From Chelonoidis abingdonii (lineage: Eukaryota > Chordata > Testudines > Testudinidae), in NCBI RefSeq assembly GCF_003597395.2, contig NC_133771.1:58696353-58760352 (forward strand): a DNA stretch of 64,000 nucleotides, in the 5' to 3' direction. A program made the translations under genes and the position numbers. Below are positions 23,599 through 34,789 of the stretch, piece after piece. The number at the start of each line of letters is the position of its first letter. Within the stretch, counting starts at the first letter, position 1. The notes under the pieces are model-generated. The model was not told the origin of the DNA, searched no databases, and was given only the letters and a program-made list of their open reading frames with translations.

Positions 23599-24760
23599 TA
23601 TCCCTGCTTATTTGCTTATGGTTCTCTCCTGTTATTTGTTTATATTCATCCTTCGTAATTTCATTGAGTTTCCACTTTTTGTAGGACTCTTTTTTGATTT
23701 TTCGATCATTGAAGATCTCCTGGTTAAGCCAGGGTGGTCTCTTACCATACTTCCTGTCTTTCCTACACAGTGGGATAGTTTCCTCTTGTGCCCTTAATAA
23801 TGTCTCTTTAAAAAACTGCCAACTGTCTTCAATTGTTTTTCCCCTTAGACTTACTTCCCATGGGATCTTACCTACCAGCTCCCTGAGTTTGCTAAAGTCT
23901 ACCTTCTTGAAATCCATTGTCTTTATTTTGCTGTTCTTCCTCCTAACATTCCTTAGAACCATGAACTCTATCATTTCATGATCACTTTCACCCAAGCTGC
24001 CTTCCACTTTCAAATTCTCAACCAGTTCCTTCCTATTTGTTAAAATCAAATCTAGAACAGCCTCTCCCCTAATAGCTCTCTCCACCTTCTGAAATAAAAA
24101 ATTGTCTTGAAAACATTACAAGAATTTATAGGATAATCTGTGCCCTGCTGTGTTATTTTCCCAACAGATGTCTGGATAGCTGAAGTCCCCCATCACCACC
24201 AAGTCCTGTGCTTTGGATGATTTTGTTAGCTGTTTAAAAAAAACTTCATCCACCTCTTTGTCCTGGTTAGGTGGTCTGTACTAGACCCCTACCATGACTC
24301 AACCTTGTTTTTTTACCCCTTTTATCCTTACCCAGAGACTTTCAACAAGTCTGTCTCCTATTTCCATCTCAACCTCACTTCAAGTGTATACATGTTTAAT
24401 ATATAAGGCAACATCTCTTCCCTTTTTTCCCTGCCTGTCCTTCCTGAGCAAGCTGTACCCTTCTATACCAATATTCCAGTCATGCGTATTATCCCACCAG
24501 GTCTCTGTGACGCCAACTATGTCATAGTTGTGTTTATTTACTAGCATTTCAAGTTCTTCCTGCTTATTCCCCATACTTCTTACATTAGTATACAGACATC
24601 TAAGATACTGATTTGATTCCCCTCTCCCAGTTCTGTCTTATGTCTCCTTTATCTCTCCTATAACAGCCCATGATCCCCACAAATTCTAAACCTTCTCCCA
24701 GGTCTCCATGTTCTTGACTTACCTGCAAGCTTTGGTCACCTACTCCCTTTGAACCTATGT
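23599..24760 (-). mobile_element. CR1 LINE copy B, endonuclease
   Basis: A second CR1 on the same strand. 24380-24574 encodes MGNKQEELEML and GVTETWWDNTHDW, the start of the endonuclease. 23561-24085 encodes [26 protein letters not shown] and [11 protein letters not shown]. Its open frame of 174 codons is long for a dead copy. It stops where copy A begins at about 23599. The 5' edge near 24760 is uncertain. Confidence 0.9.
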
Positions 24761-24769
24761 ACATTTCTA

Positions 24770-25380
24770 GCTTCAAAAACTGAATTATTATTGCAACTAC
24801 TTCTGATAATTTCCATCAAATCATAAGACTCCTGATTGTGATTTGTGTTTAGCTTTGACAATTTGCTCCAAGCTGTATAATACTCATCCAACGTAGTTAG
24901 TTATGTTTGTACGTAGTCTCTACAAAGCCCAGTGGAGATCAGGACGCCATCCATTGCACTAGGCAGTCTGGAAATATAGAATAAGAGAGAGTCCCTGACC
25001 CAAAGAGTACACAGTTTAAACACACAAAGGAGACAAAGGTTTGGACTGGTGGAAGGCCTATAACATACCCACAGTGAACAAAGTGATGGCCTACAAAAAA
25101 ATCATATTAGTACCATAAGTTTTGGTTTAGATTTGGTTTTCTTTCTTTTATTTTTAAATTTTGAGTGGTGTTTCCTTGGGAAATGATTTACGTGAAAAGA
25201 GACAAGGAAGATGGAGAGAATATTAAAGGGAGGGAGCAAGGAAAAAAGGGAAGGTGGGCAGAGGGGAAAGAATATCCTGAGTAAAAGCTGTTAAAAACAA
25301 CAAAACAATCAGATGCTGAACACATCATCTAAGGTGGCAGGTCCCTGCTTCACTAGTGTTCTTCTTTAGTATTGGGGAAA
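24770..25380. other. no gene recognised
   Basis: Contains an ancient repeat block near 24940-25020 ('gagagagtccctgacccaaagag') and purine-rich sequence at 25190-25280. No coding support. Confidence 0.4.
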
Positions 25381-25384
25381 ACTT

Positions 25385-25580
25385 TAACAGTAGTTAAGCT
25401 CTGAAATAGGCTTCCAACAGAGGTTGTGGAATACCTGTCATTGGAGGTTTTTAAGAAAGGGTTGGACAAACACCTGTCAGGGATGGTCTAGGTTTACTTG
25501 GTCCTGCATTTGCGCAGGGGGCTAGACCTGATGACTTCTCAGGGTCCCTTCCAGCCCTACATTGCTATGATTTTGTAATT
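25385..25580 (+). mobile_element. CR1 LINE 3' end
   Basis: Matches the last about 200 bp of a CR1 subfamily ('ggaggtttttaagaaagggt', 'ggggctagacctgatgactt') and ends 'ccctacattgctatgatttt'. Strongly 5'-truncated, as is usual for CR1. Confidence 0.9.
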
Positions 25581-25884
25581 TTGCTCTGTCTGAATCTCTG
25601 GCTTGCTTTTCCCAAGCCAGAGTTTAATTTGTGCCCAACATCACACGTCTGGGAGGACTTGTGGGACTGCATAGTCCCTGGTGCTTTCAGAGTGGAGGGT
25701 GATCTCCTTTACAAAGTTCTGCATCTGGGAGTGCTAGGGAGAGGGGGCCACTGGGTCTCAGCTCCTCACTTCCCCCAGTTTCATATCGTTTATAAATAGA
25801 CTGTTTAGTTGCAGAGATTAATCTGCTTAAAATTTTATACTGTGTTCAAGATTGTTGTATCTGAGCACCTTCTAATGCTAAAAA

Positions 25885-25985
25885 TAAAGGGTCAGATCCT
25901 GAGGTGGTATAAATCAGCATAGCACCACTAACCTTACTGGAATGATACTGATTTACACAAATTGGGGTTTGGCCCAAAGAAGGCT
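25885..25985. mobile_element. small fold-back repeat
   Basis: 'gggtcagatcctgaggtggt' on the left pairs loosely with 'gatttacacaaattggggtt' and following bases on the right. It belongs to a palindromic miniature family with further pieces near 6222-6285, 43780-43860, 50060-50155 and 62735-62805. Confidence 0.5.
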
Positions 25986-25989
25986 AATA

Positions 25990-27380
25990 CCAGTTAAAGA
26001 CTGAGATTTGTGGTCATCCTCAGGTCCAACAATAGTGAATTCTACACTGCTGGACCAGGTCCTGAGAAAATCCAGCCTAAAGTAGGCCCTGGCCTCTTAA
26101 TCAAAACTCTGCTCACATTATAGGAAGGTATCATCTGAAGGAATGCCTCAGGATTTCAAATACAACATGAGTCACAGCTGAACGTCTTATTATTTCTATT
26201 TAACTTCACTGACAGAAACTTGCAGTGGGAATTTTGCCTCAGTAAAGAGTGAAGGAGCGCATCCAAGAGCAGCACTGCCAACTCTTATGAATAAAATGAT
26301 TTTGGCCCTAACTGTGGATGATTTTGTGATGATGTGATAAACTGCAGTGTCCACATGGCTTTTAGACAGCAAACTATAGCTCTTCCACTGCCAATATTTC
26401 TACTGTAGCTACTTTGGGGAAGGCAATAGGCAAGATGCTAATGTCATGGATCGTATTTCTTTCCCTTTCCCTTACGTCAGCTTATTTTCTGCTGTAGTAC
26501 AGACAAGAATTTGGTCTTTCCAGGCCTTTTTATATATACAATTTTACAGTTAAATCTGCCCTAGTTGGATTGTGATGCAAAATCTCTAAAGGAAAACATT
26601 AACTAAATCTATCTATCTTTCTATATCCAAGAATTTAAAATCCTTGAAATAATTGTGACTATTGTCAGTAACAACTTTCAGGGTGTTTCTCCCATGTTTT
26701 AGTACTTGTTACCCACCGACTCACCCACAGTCCCCCAAGGCTCCTCTCTGGGAGGATTTATACCTTTCAGTTTCAGTGGAATGGTGTCCAAGTCCTCTGT
26801 AGGGCACGCCAGCCTCCTTCAAACTCCCCTGTAATCTTTGCAATTTTCACAGGGTGCAGCAATTCTAGTTCTCTTCTTCTTCTCCAGCAGGGCATGGGAG
26901 CCTACAGTTGAAATCCAACAAACTGGTGAAATCCCTAGGGCACAATCCTTACATCAGACTTTTCTGGAACTTGTGCTGCTCCACCGCTGGGTCCTCCAGG
27001 CTGGTTCCCACTGTTCCTGTTTATAAACTCCTCCTCCTCCCTCCCCCTCTCCAGTTCTACTCTCAGAGAGTGACTCCGGATGTCCTACCAGACTGCTTGC
27101 CCACAATGGAGAAAACGCAAGTAGTTTCAAACAGATAATGAGCATATATACTGCCTGTCACATTCAAATTCTGGATGATTCTGAGTCACACCTCCCTCAC
27201 TCTTTGCTCCCTCCCCCCATGACTCCAGCAAGTCTGTAGGCAAAGAGTCCCCCAAAACAAGAAACCATATATCTTTCCCACTGTTTCTTCCCTCATGTAA
27301 GTATAGAGAAGATAGCTCAGAAACTTCTGTTCTCCCTGTCTCATAACACCAGAGCTAGGGGGATTCAATTAAATTAAAAT
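25990..27380. other. no gene recognised
   Basis: Mixed sequence with 60-76-codon frames on both strands near 26840-27370 that overlap one another. No splice-site or family support. Confidence 0.4.
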
Positions 27381-27384
27381 GTGG

Positions 27385-27715
27385 CAAATTTGAAACTAAC
27401 AAATTAAATGCTTTTTCACACAGCATGCAAAGAGACTGTGGAACCCAGTACCACAGGAAGTTGTTGAGGCCAAGAATTTAACAAGATGCAAAAAGGGATT
27501 GGACATTTATATGGATAACAAGAATATCCTTCATTATAATAATAAATGCTAAAAATCATTTTGGAAGAGATATTAAGTCTCATGCTTGAGGGTTTAAGCC
27601 AATCTCTAATTATTGCTTACTGCAGTGTTCTTGTTCCTACCTCTGAAGCACCTGGTGCTGGGCACTGTTTGAGACAGGATAATGGACTAGATGGACATCA
27701 AGTATGTGTTCCTTA
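27385..27715 (+). mobile_element. CR1 LINE 3' end
   Basis: Shows the CR1 3' region blocks 'tttttcacacagcatgcaaa', 'aaaagggattggacatttat' and 'ggactagatggacatc'. 5'-truncated and diverged. Confidence 0.85.
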
Positions 27716-27719
27716 AGAG

Positions 27720-29845
27720 TAGGGAGTGGCACTATAGAGGAGTAGTTCACATTGGTGACAGGATGCAAGAAAACACCAGAGATATTTGTGGGACAAGTGA
27801 ACAAACATTAAACATGTTTTCTGATGTTTTATTCCTTCAAGGGCCCTTTCAAACCCTTTCCCCCCAAATTTGTCAAGCTACAAAGGAAACATATTGAAAA
27901 CAATGAAAAATTATATTGTCCAATTTAAAGCATATCTTATCACATTAAGGAGATTGACTGGATATTGTTTTTGGCAAGGGCTCCTAAAGGACACGTTAAT
28001 AAAATGTAAACCTTGCATTTGTTTTGGTGCTCTTGCTATCCACACTAAAAGTGTATTTTAATTGGGCATCACAGCAACTCATATGTCTTATGGTACTGAT
28101 TAGTGATAAACAGATACACAGCATGTAGTATAATTTCAAACAAACAACTCCCTGCCGTGGAGGTAATTACCAGGAACCTCTTCAGCACAGGTCCTTAAAA
28201 CTGAATGTGTATTTTACTATATACAGTTAACTTCATTCAAAGACAATATGAAGTGGTTCTTACTGTATGCCAGCCAAATTCTGCCTCAGTTTACCCCCCA
28301 TGGAACTCCATCCAGGCCATGGAGTTGTACAGCAAGTAAGTCAGTACAGAGCCTGGCCCTATATCTATACTTAATCATTCAGATCTGCTGCATTAGGAAA
28401 CTAATTAAGCACTGGTGTTCCTAGACATGCCCCAGTGCAGCTTGAAACACATTTTTAGCTTGAATCAGCAGAATTTCTATAATTATTGTATGTTTGCAAG
28501 AGACTTCAAGATTGAGGTAGGGAGAAATGTTTTATCAGCAGAGTTTTATCCAAAGTGGGCAAAATTATTTCAAAAGCACCACGGGGAAATCTGCCTGCTT
28601 GTCTGTAGCATTTTATCTTTACTAACATAAGCAAGGGCTGATAACTGACCTTCATACTTGAAAAGAAAAGTTTCAGGTACATGCAGCCAAAGCCTAACTC
28701 AGACAAGTAGTCCCACAGAAAACAAACGGGATTCCATATATTAATCAGGTGAGCAAGATTTGGATGTACTTATGGCCTAAGGGGCCAATCTCCTATTATA
28801 CTGGTTTTGTCGGTGTGACTATTGCTTTCCACTTGGTGTAAGAGAATGGTGGTGTACTAATTTAGATGGAATATATGGGGGCCAAAAAGTTAAAGATGTT
28901 AACATAAGCCTGCAACTGTCCAACACTGAACAATGTTAAACAAGGTTTGGGGTATGGTATACAGAGACCTCAGCCTTCTTCGTACCAGGGCAAACAATTA
29001 AAAATCTTTTTTGTCTTCTATTAAAGACACAGAAAAGAAGGAAAAGCAGTTTAAAGCATTTGAAATAAGGTATTAAGTAAAGCTTTCATTTTAACAGTAC
29101 TCCCTGCTTCCTTTTCCGTCTGCTGAAGAGAATTTTTAGAAATAAACTCACCTTTATTGACAATCTTGTAGATGCTAATAACTCTCCTTTCTGGGGAAAA
29201 GAGAAGACTTCAGTTGAAGACTGGACTTCTTTTTGTTGAATGCTGTCCCATTTCCCAGAAGGCAAAAGAAGACAAACACATAACGGGAAAGAGAAGAACA
29301 GCAAAGAGAGAAAATATAGCTTCTTTCTCTGGTATTAAATCTCACTGGCATCCTCCCCGCTGGAAAAAGAGAGGCACAATACATGGCTTTATTAGCCACT
29401 CTGAGGCCTGGCAAATGTGTGCTAGCATCAGGATGTTTGGGGCATTGCTTTTAACTACTTTTTGGCCACAGGTTTACAGCAGTGTTGCAAAATATGCAGT
29501 CTTGGATGGCTGAGCCAGATTCTTACTAAACACAGTAAAAAAGGGAGAGGGAAGAAAATAAATAACGTAGCAAAGAAAAAGGATGCATGGGGGAGTGACA
29601 AAATCTCACAATGTAGGTGGTGTTCAGGATTTAGCTGAAACCTGTGGAGGCAGCAATGTCATCTAGCTCCCTTTCTCTGGCCTGGTCTGGTCAGGTCAGG
29701 AAAGCTCTGGATCAGGCCGAAATTAGTATAAATATTGGTATATTGTGCTAAAATTATCAACAAAGATTATCTTCTAGAATCTTAATGTTTTTAACTAAAT
29801 ATATTTTCATTAGGAATCTTGGTATACCACACAATTCTCTCTCAT
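27720..29845. other. no gene recognised
   Basis: Mostly unique sequence. A 113-codon plus frame at 29172-29513 overlaps minus-strand frames and resembles nothing I know. Confidence 0.4.
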
Positions 29846-29846
29846 T

Positions 29847-30280
29847 GGGGAGAGGTAGCTCAGTGGTTTGAGCATTGGCCTGCTAAACCTAGGGTTGTGA
29901 GCTCAATCCTTGAGGGGCCACTTAGGGATCTAGGCAGGGCTGGCGCTTCCATTTAGGCTAACTAGGTGGTCTCCTAGGGCGCCAGGATTTGGGAGGGCGG
30001 CAGACTGCTCCAGTGGACTTCCCGCAGGCGTGCCTTCGGAGGGTCCGCTGGTCCCACGGCGCCGGTGGAGCATCCGCAGGCACACCTGCTGCAGGTCCAC
30101 TGGAGCCATGGGACCAGCGAGCCGGCCCTGCGCTTAGGGCACCAAAAACCCTGGCACCGCTCCTGGATCTAGGGCAAAATCAGGAGCTGGTCCTGCTACT
30201 GAAGGCAAGGGGCTAGACTCAATGACTTTTCAAGGGCCCTTCCAGCTCTATGAGATAGGTATATCTCCATATATATTATG
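29847..30280 (+). mobile_element. Cry-type tRNA-derived SINE, interrupted
   Basis: The head reads ggggagaggtagctcagtgg, with an A-box-like tagctcagtgg and a B-box-like segment 'gttgtgagctcaatcc', so it descends from a tRNA gene. The tail 'tgagataggtatatctccat' completes the element. I recognise it as the cryptodiran turtle Cry SINE. A 231-bp hAT element splits it at 29935-30165. It is a dead SINE and not a tRNA gene. Confidence 0.9.
29935..30165. mobile_element. hAT MITE inside the SINE
   Basis: Starts CAGGGCTGGCGC and ends GCACCGCTCCTG, inverted repeats with two mismatches. It is flanked by a perfect 8-bp duplication GATCTAGG (29927-29934 and 30166-30173). Taking out the element and one duplicate leaves a continuous SINE. 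GC-rich, no transposase. Confidence 0.92.
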
Positions 30281-30711
30281 TATAGTCACATTTAAGATAA
30301 AAGGAAATTCAGGAACCATTTGGAAACTTAGGCTGCTTATTCACTGATGGTAAAATTTTCAAAACTGCCTATTTGAGCTAGAAGCCTAAGTCCCAATGAC
30401 TTACATCAATAAAGTTTTACAGCAATGTTTCTCAACTGGCAGATCATAACCAGGTGGGGGGAGGATAGGTCATAAAGACAACTGAGGGCCACGAGATGTT
30501 GAAAATTTTATAACAATCTAAAGTTAAGAAAATTTAATTTCCTGCACACCCTTATCCTTCAGGATGAAGTGTTCACTCTCAACCTCTGAAATCACATACA
30601 CGAATTATATAGGCTTATTATAATGGATATACTTTTATTCTTACTTTTTTAGTAAATGTAAAGGGATAAATTTTATTTCAAGTAAGAGGTTACCAACATG
30701 AAAAATTGAGG

Positions 30712-30960
30712 GGTTGTCTGCACCAGTAGCATGTAAATTCTAGTGCACTAGTGAGTTGCACATTAACTGGCCCATGAGGACCCTCCTGGCATGCACTAAA
30801 AGTTTTCTAGTGCCCAGTTTGAAGTGGGACATTAAGGCACACTAGAAAACTTTTAGTGCATGCCAGCAGGATCCACCCAGGCCAATTAGTCCACAAGACA
30901 CTAGTGTACACTTGAATTTACATCCCTTTGCTGTGGACTAATGCATCACACAGAGGCGGC
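30712..30960. mobile_element. fold-back MITE
   Basis: Near-perfect inverted arms: 'catgcactaaaagttttcta' (about 30790-30809) and 'tagaaaacttttagtgcatg' (about 30842-30861), separated by about 30 bp. Weaker pairing continues outward ('gtaaattctagtgcactagt' against 'actagtgtacacttgaattt'). Confidence 0.85.
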
Positions 30961-30964
30961 CTGA

Positions 30965-33120
30965 AACCCGCCCCCCCCCACCCCATTTATGGAATTGAGA
31001 ATTAAATTCTGAATGACCCGCTTAAGTGTGGGATGCTATGGTAAAATTTTCAAGAACTGAGCGACTCAGACTTAGGCTCCTAAGTGCAGTAGGCACTTTT
31101 TAATACTTTACTCTGGATCTTTATTCAGAGGCCACTGGTTTAGGCCTTCAAATGAAATGAGAAGTGAAAATGTGAAGTTCCTTTTTCTATTTTTATTCAG
31201 AAATTTGAACAGGTGTCACACTTGTTTATAACCATGTATAGTGTTCGTTAAACTAAATTAATAACTCTAATCTCTATATAGCTGTGAAATATGTTAAACC
31301 ACAAAGGAAAGAAATAGCTAGGTTTAAACATTTTTTTACACATTCAATAAGTCTTGAAACCATTGTGGATATAGAATATAAATAAATACATATGCTTGTA
31401 AAAGTGTAAAATGAACATTATTGACCTTATGTACATTTAAAAAGAGCAACATTGCAGAATTTCTAACAATACAAACATTGGACAAAAAGAATTATAATAG
31501 AAATAAAATGTGATATAGGGGCATGTAATGCAGATTTTCATAGGGAAGAACCAAGGGAAAGAGTACTGTTTTAAAAATTCATTTCAATATATATTGACCA
31601 GGATCAATCCTAAGCAAAGGTATGAACTTCCAAATAATTGCACTAGTGCAGACACCTGTGCCCAAACAGATTATGGAGGGCACAATTTGATTTGCAGGAA
31701 CTTTATCACTGGTTATGATGCACAAGAAATAACCCAGCTTGACTCTTAGATCCCATGAGGAGTCTGAACAGCTGGCGGGAAAAAATCTATTTACTTGCAA
31801 ATGGAGCATGTTTGATATAGAATCCTTTGAGACAAAAACAGGGAATCACATTATGGTCCTGGTCCCACAAATTCCCTCCCCTACTCCATCCCCACAGAGT
31901 CACACTAAGGAAGAGGATCAATGGATAAAGGTTGAGAGCAGCTTTTAGATAGGGAATAAACTATGCACCACAGTCAAAATGAACTGCTAACATCCATAGA
32001 GTACACCTCTGAAGCACTATGTTTTATAAAGTTATATACTGAAGTATATCAGAAGCTGATGCTTCCACAAATCTTTATAATTACACAACATTTTGATAAA
32101 ATCCTTCTTGTTATTTCTTCAATGGATCAGGTTTAAATTGCAAAAACTCATTGTGGTGATTTAACTTTCAAACAACAGTGCAAGGGTAGGTGACTTCTGG
32201 AAGTGGTAGTGTTTCCTAAGACTGTTTTTGCAGCTTATTATCCAACTCCATGAAACAGGGCCAGTGAATGATTATAGAAAAAGTTAAATGTAATTTGTTA
32301 AAAGACTTTCCCCCCGTTGTGTTAGTTTAAAAGAACTACTTTTGAAACTAAGTGCAACTGTCACTAACATTTTGGTATTTGATAATAATGACCTATATAA
32401 TTCAAATTAAAGTGATGTTGCAGTCTCCGTAAAATGGCACTAGCAGGTACCTGCTAGAAAAAAATCTCAAAGCAACACAGAGATCCCTGTATAACTACGT
32501 CAAACAAGTTTCAATTCTAAATGAATCTTCTCTACTCAGCTCTGTGTATAATAAAGGCATTTACTGAGTCTCTAGGGGCAAGGTGCAGGCATTGTGATCT
32601 TACAGCACTTCTTTGTCAGGTGCTGCATACAACTACTAAAGTGAGAGCCATGTATCTATCTTCCATTTCAGTTACAACAGAACGGTAAGGAGAGGGAAAA
32701 GAGAAAGATGAATGGACAGAGAAACTTCTACTTTCCTCCCTTATATGAGGCAAAGGTGTACAGCTTTGAATAATTAGCAGACAAACAGCTCATCCTGGTG
32801 AAAAGGGAGGTGGATAACAAAGACAATTACTTTAATTTATTCTGTACTGGTCCCACAGGTAGGGCTCCTATTAAAGTCAGGGGGAGATCTGTGCACACCG
32901 TAGCTAGAAAATCAAGCAATATGTTAAAATGCACCTTGACATGAGCTAACAGTTGTTTCTTAGATTGAATACTAACAGTTATGAAATGGCAATAAGTACC
33001 CAAAAAAGTAGTGAAGTTAACACTTCTGAGTGTTGTGCATATATTTACATCCAGCATTCTGCCACTGAGGACAAATTTTAAAAGGAAGAGCCAGTATTAA
33101 TGATTTTCTATCACATCTTC
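30965..33120. other. no gene recognised
   Basis: AT-rich unique sequence with a C-run at about 30970-30983 and only short frames. 30281-30711, just before the fold-back element, is likewise empty. Confidence 0.4.
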
Positions 33121-33148
33121 ATTAGTTTATGCTCTTGCTTTTTGGCAG

Positions 33149-33315
33149 TGGCTCAGGGAAACTTTTCACAGCTGCTTTGATGTCACTGATGGACAGGATT
33201 CAGACTGGGACAAAAAAGTGTGGTGGTATTTTACTGAACTATGCCCACAATCCAGAGCAGCTGAAATATCTAGAATATCTGGCTTCAGAGTTTAACATCC
33301 CACTGCTAGTAGGAG
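33149..33315 (+). other. exon-like open segment, unrecognised
   Basis: A 167-bp segment is open in one frame and bounded by good splice-site consensus. Upstream is a pyrimidine tract ending 'ctttttggcag', downstream is GGAG|GTAAAA. The translated product includes GKLFTAALMSLMDRIQ and EQLKYLEYLASEFNIPLLVG. It has balanced composition and looks protein-like, but I cannot name the family. No partner exon was found, and a CR1 3' end begins immediately after at about 33319. It could be a lone exon of a diverged gene, a gene fragment carried by a retroelement, or chance. Confidence 0.35.
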
Positions 33316-33318
33316 GTA

Positions 33319-33812
33319 AAAAAGCTTCAGCTTGGAAAAAAGATGACTAAGGAGGGATATGATAGAGGTCTATAAAATCATGACTGGTTTGGAGAAAGTG
33401 TTATTTACTCTTTTTCCTAACACAAGAATGAGGGGTCACCAAATGAAATTAATAGGCAGCAGGTGTAAAACAAACAAAAGGAAGTATTTCTTCACACAAC
33501 GCATAGTCAACCTGTGGAACTCTTTGCCAGAGGATGTTGTGAAGGCCAAGACTATAACAGGGTTCAAAAAAGAACTAGATAAATCCATGGAGGATAGGTC
33601 CATCAATGGCTATTAGCCAAGATGGGCAGGGATGGTGTCCCTAGCCTCTGTTTACCAGAAGGTGGGAATGGGCAACAGGGAATGGATCACTTGATGATTA
33701 CTTGTTCTGGTCATTCCCTCTGGGGCGCCTAGCATTGGCCACTGTCAGAAAGCAGGATACTGGGCTAGATGGACATTTGGTCTGACCCAGGATGGCCATT
33801 CTTATGTAATTG
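33319..33812 (+). mobile_element. CR1 LINE 3' end
   Basis: Runs from 'cagcttggaaaaaagatgac' through 'tatttcttcacacaacgcat' and 'tccatcaatggctattagcc' to 'ctgacccaggatggccattc' near 33800. An 85-codon open frame at 33359-33616 is the C-terminal end of the CR1 RT protein. Sister copies are 56010-56465 (+) and 45427-45606 (-). Confidence 0.93.
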
Positions 33813-33814
33813 CA

Positions 33815-34495
33815 TTTCTCTGCGTTGAGAGTGAGTCTACAGTTAACAACTATATATTGCTTCAGTTCTCATTCAGAAAGTTATCTTTATCACTTAATTC
33901 TATAAAGAAACTGATGGGGCCACCACACTGCCTCTAGAATGTATTACTGAGCACTAGCTCAATCCTACCCCAGGATGATATGCCAACAAAGAAGTAAATT
34001 AAAATAACCATGTTAATTTCAAGCATTGTTAGAGATATGGGCTGTGTGTGAAGTATTCTTTCCCCATCAATTTTTCCATCTGGCAAATACCCTCTTCACT
34101 GTTTGGAAATAAACATCTGAGAAGAAAGAACTTTGAACTATTTTAAATTACTCAACAAATTGACCAAAATTATGCTCTGATAAATCCATGTAAATCCATT
34201 TATGTAAATTCATGACATTGCTGTACAAAATATCAATGCGATATAAATTGAGGAACTGAGCAGAAGTTGGCCAATTCTCTCTAAACTGAATTCTAGCTCA
34301 AACTGAAGCTGAATAGAAGATACAATATTCTCCTATTAAGAGTTTTGGAAACATTACTGGTTACTACTATAGGATCAGTATCTAGACGGTGTTATAGTCA
34401 ATGCCATTTGGTGGTGCCCAATACCTCACAGCACTAGCTCTTTAAGTAGTCAATATTGTACACAGGTTTGAAAATGTAATACCTTCAATAATATA
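33815..34495. other. no gene recognised
   Basis: AT-rich sequence without frames over 60 codons or nameable repeats. Confidence 0.4.
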
Positions 34496-34499
34496 CTGC

Positions 34500-34785
34500 A
34501 GCTGGAAGCAGCCTCTGTAGACAGATCCGTTCTAGTGCCACTCCCACTATGACACTAAAAATAACAGTATGGATGTTGCAGAATGGGTGCCAGCTCGGAG
34601 TAGCCACCCAAGGTTGGTGCCAGGGGATTGGACGGGTTTGGACTTGGGTGGCTAGCCTAAGCTGCTGGCAATGCTACAGTGTCCATGCTGCTATTTTTAG
34701 TGAACTAGCTCCAGTAGAGCTAATGGAAGTCTCTCTACCTGGGCAGGAAGGCTCGCTCCTAGTAGCAATGTAGACATACCTTACA
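34500..34785. mobile_element. fold-back MITE
   Basis: Central arms 'gacactaaaaataacagtat' and 'catgctgctatttttagtga' pair, as do outer 'tctgtagacagatcc' and 'caatgtagacatacc'. Same family as 13660-13960. Confidence 0.7.
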
Positions 34786-34789
34786 TATA

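Noticed and set aside
29847..29915. tRNA-like sequence with A and B boxes
   Set aside because: It is the head of a Cry-type SINE, with a SINE tail and a nested transposon. The cloverleaf is not complete, so it is not called as a tRNA gene.
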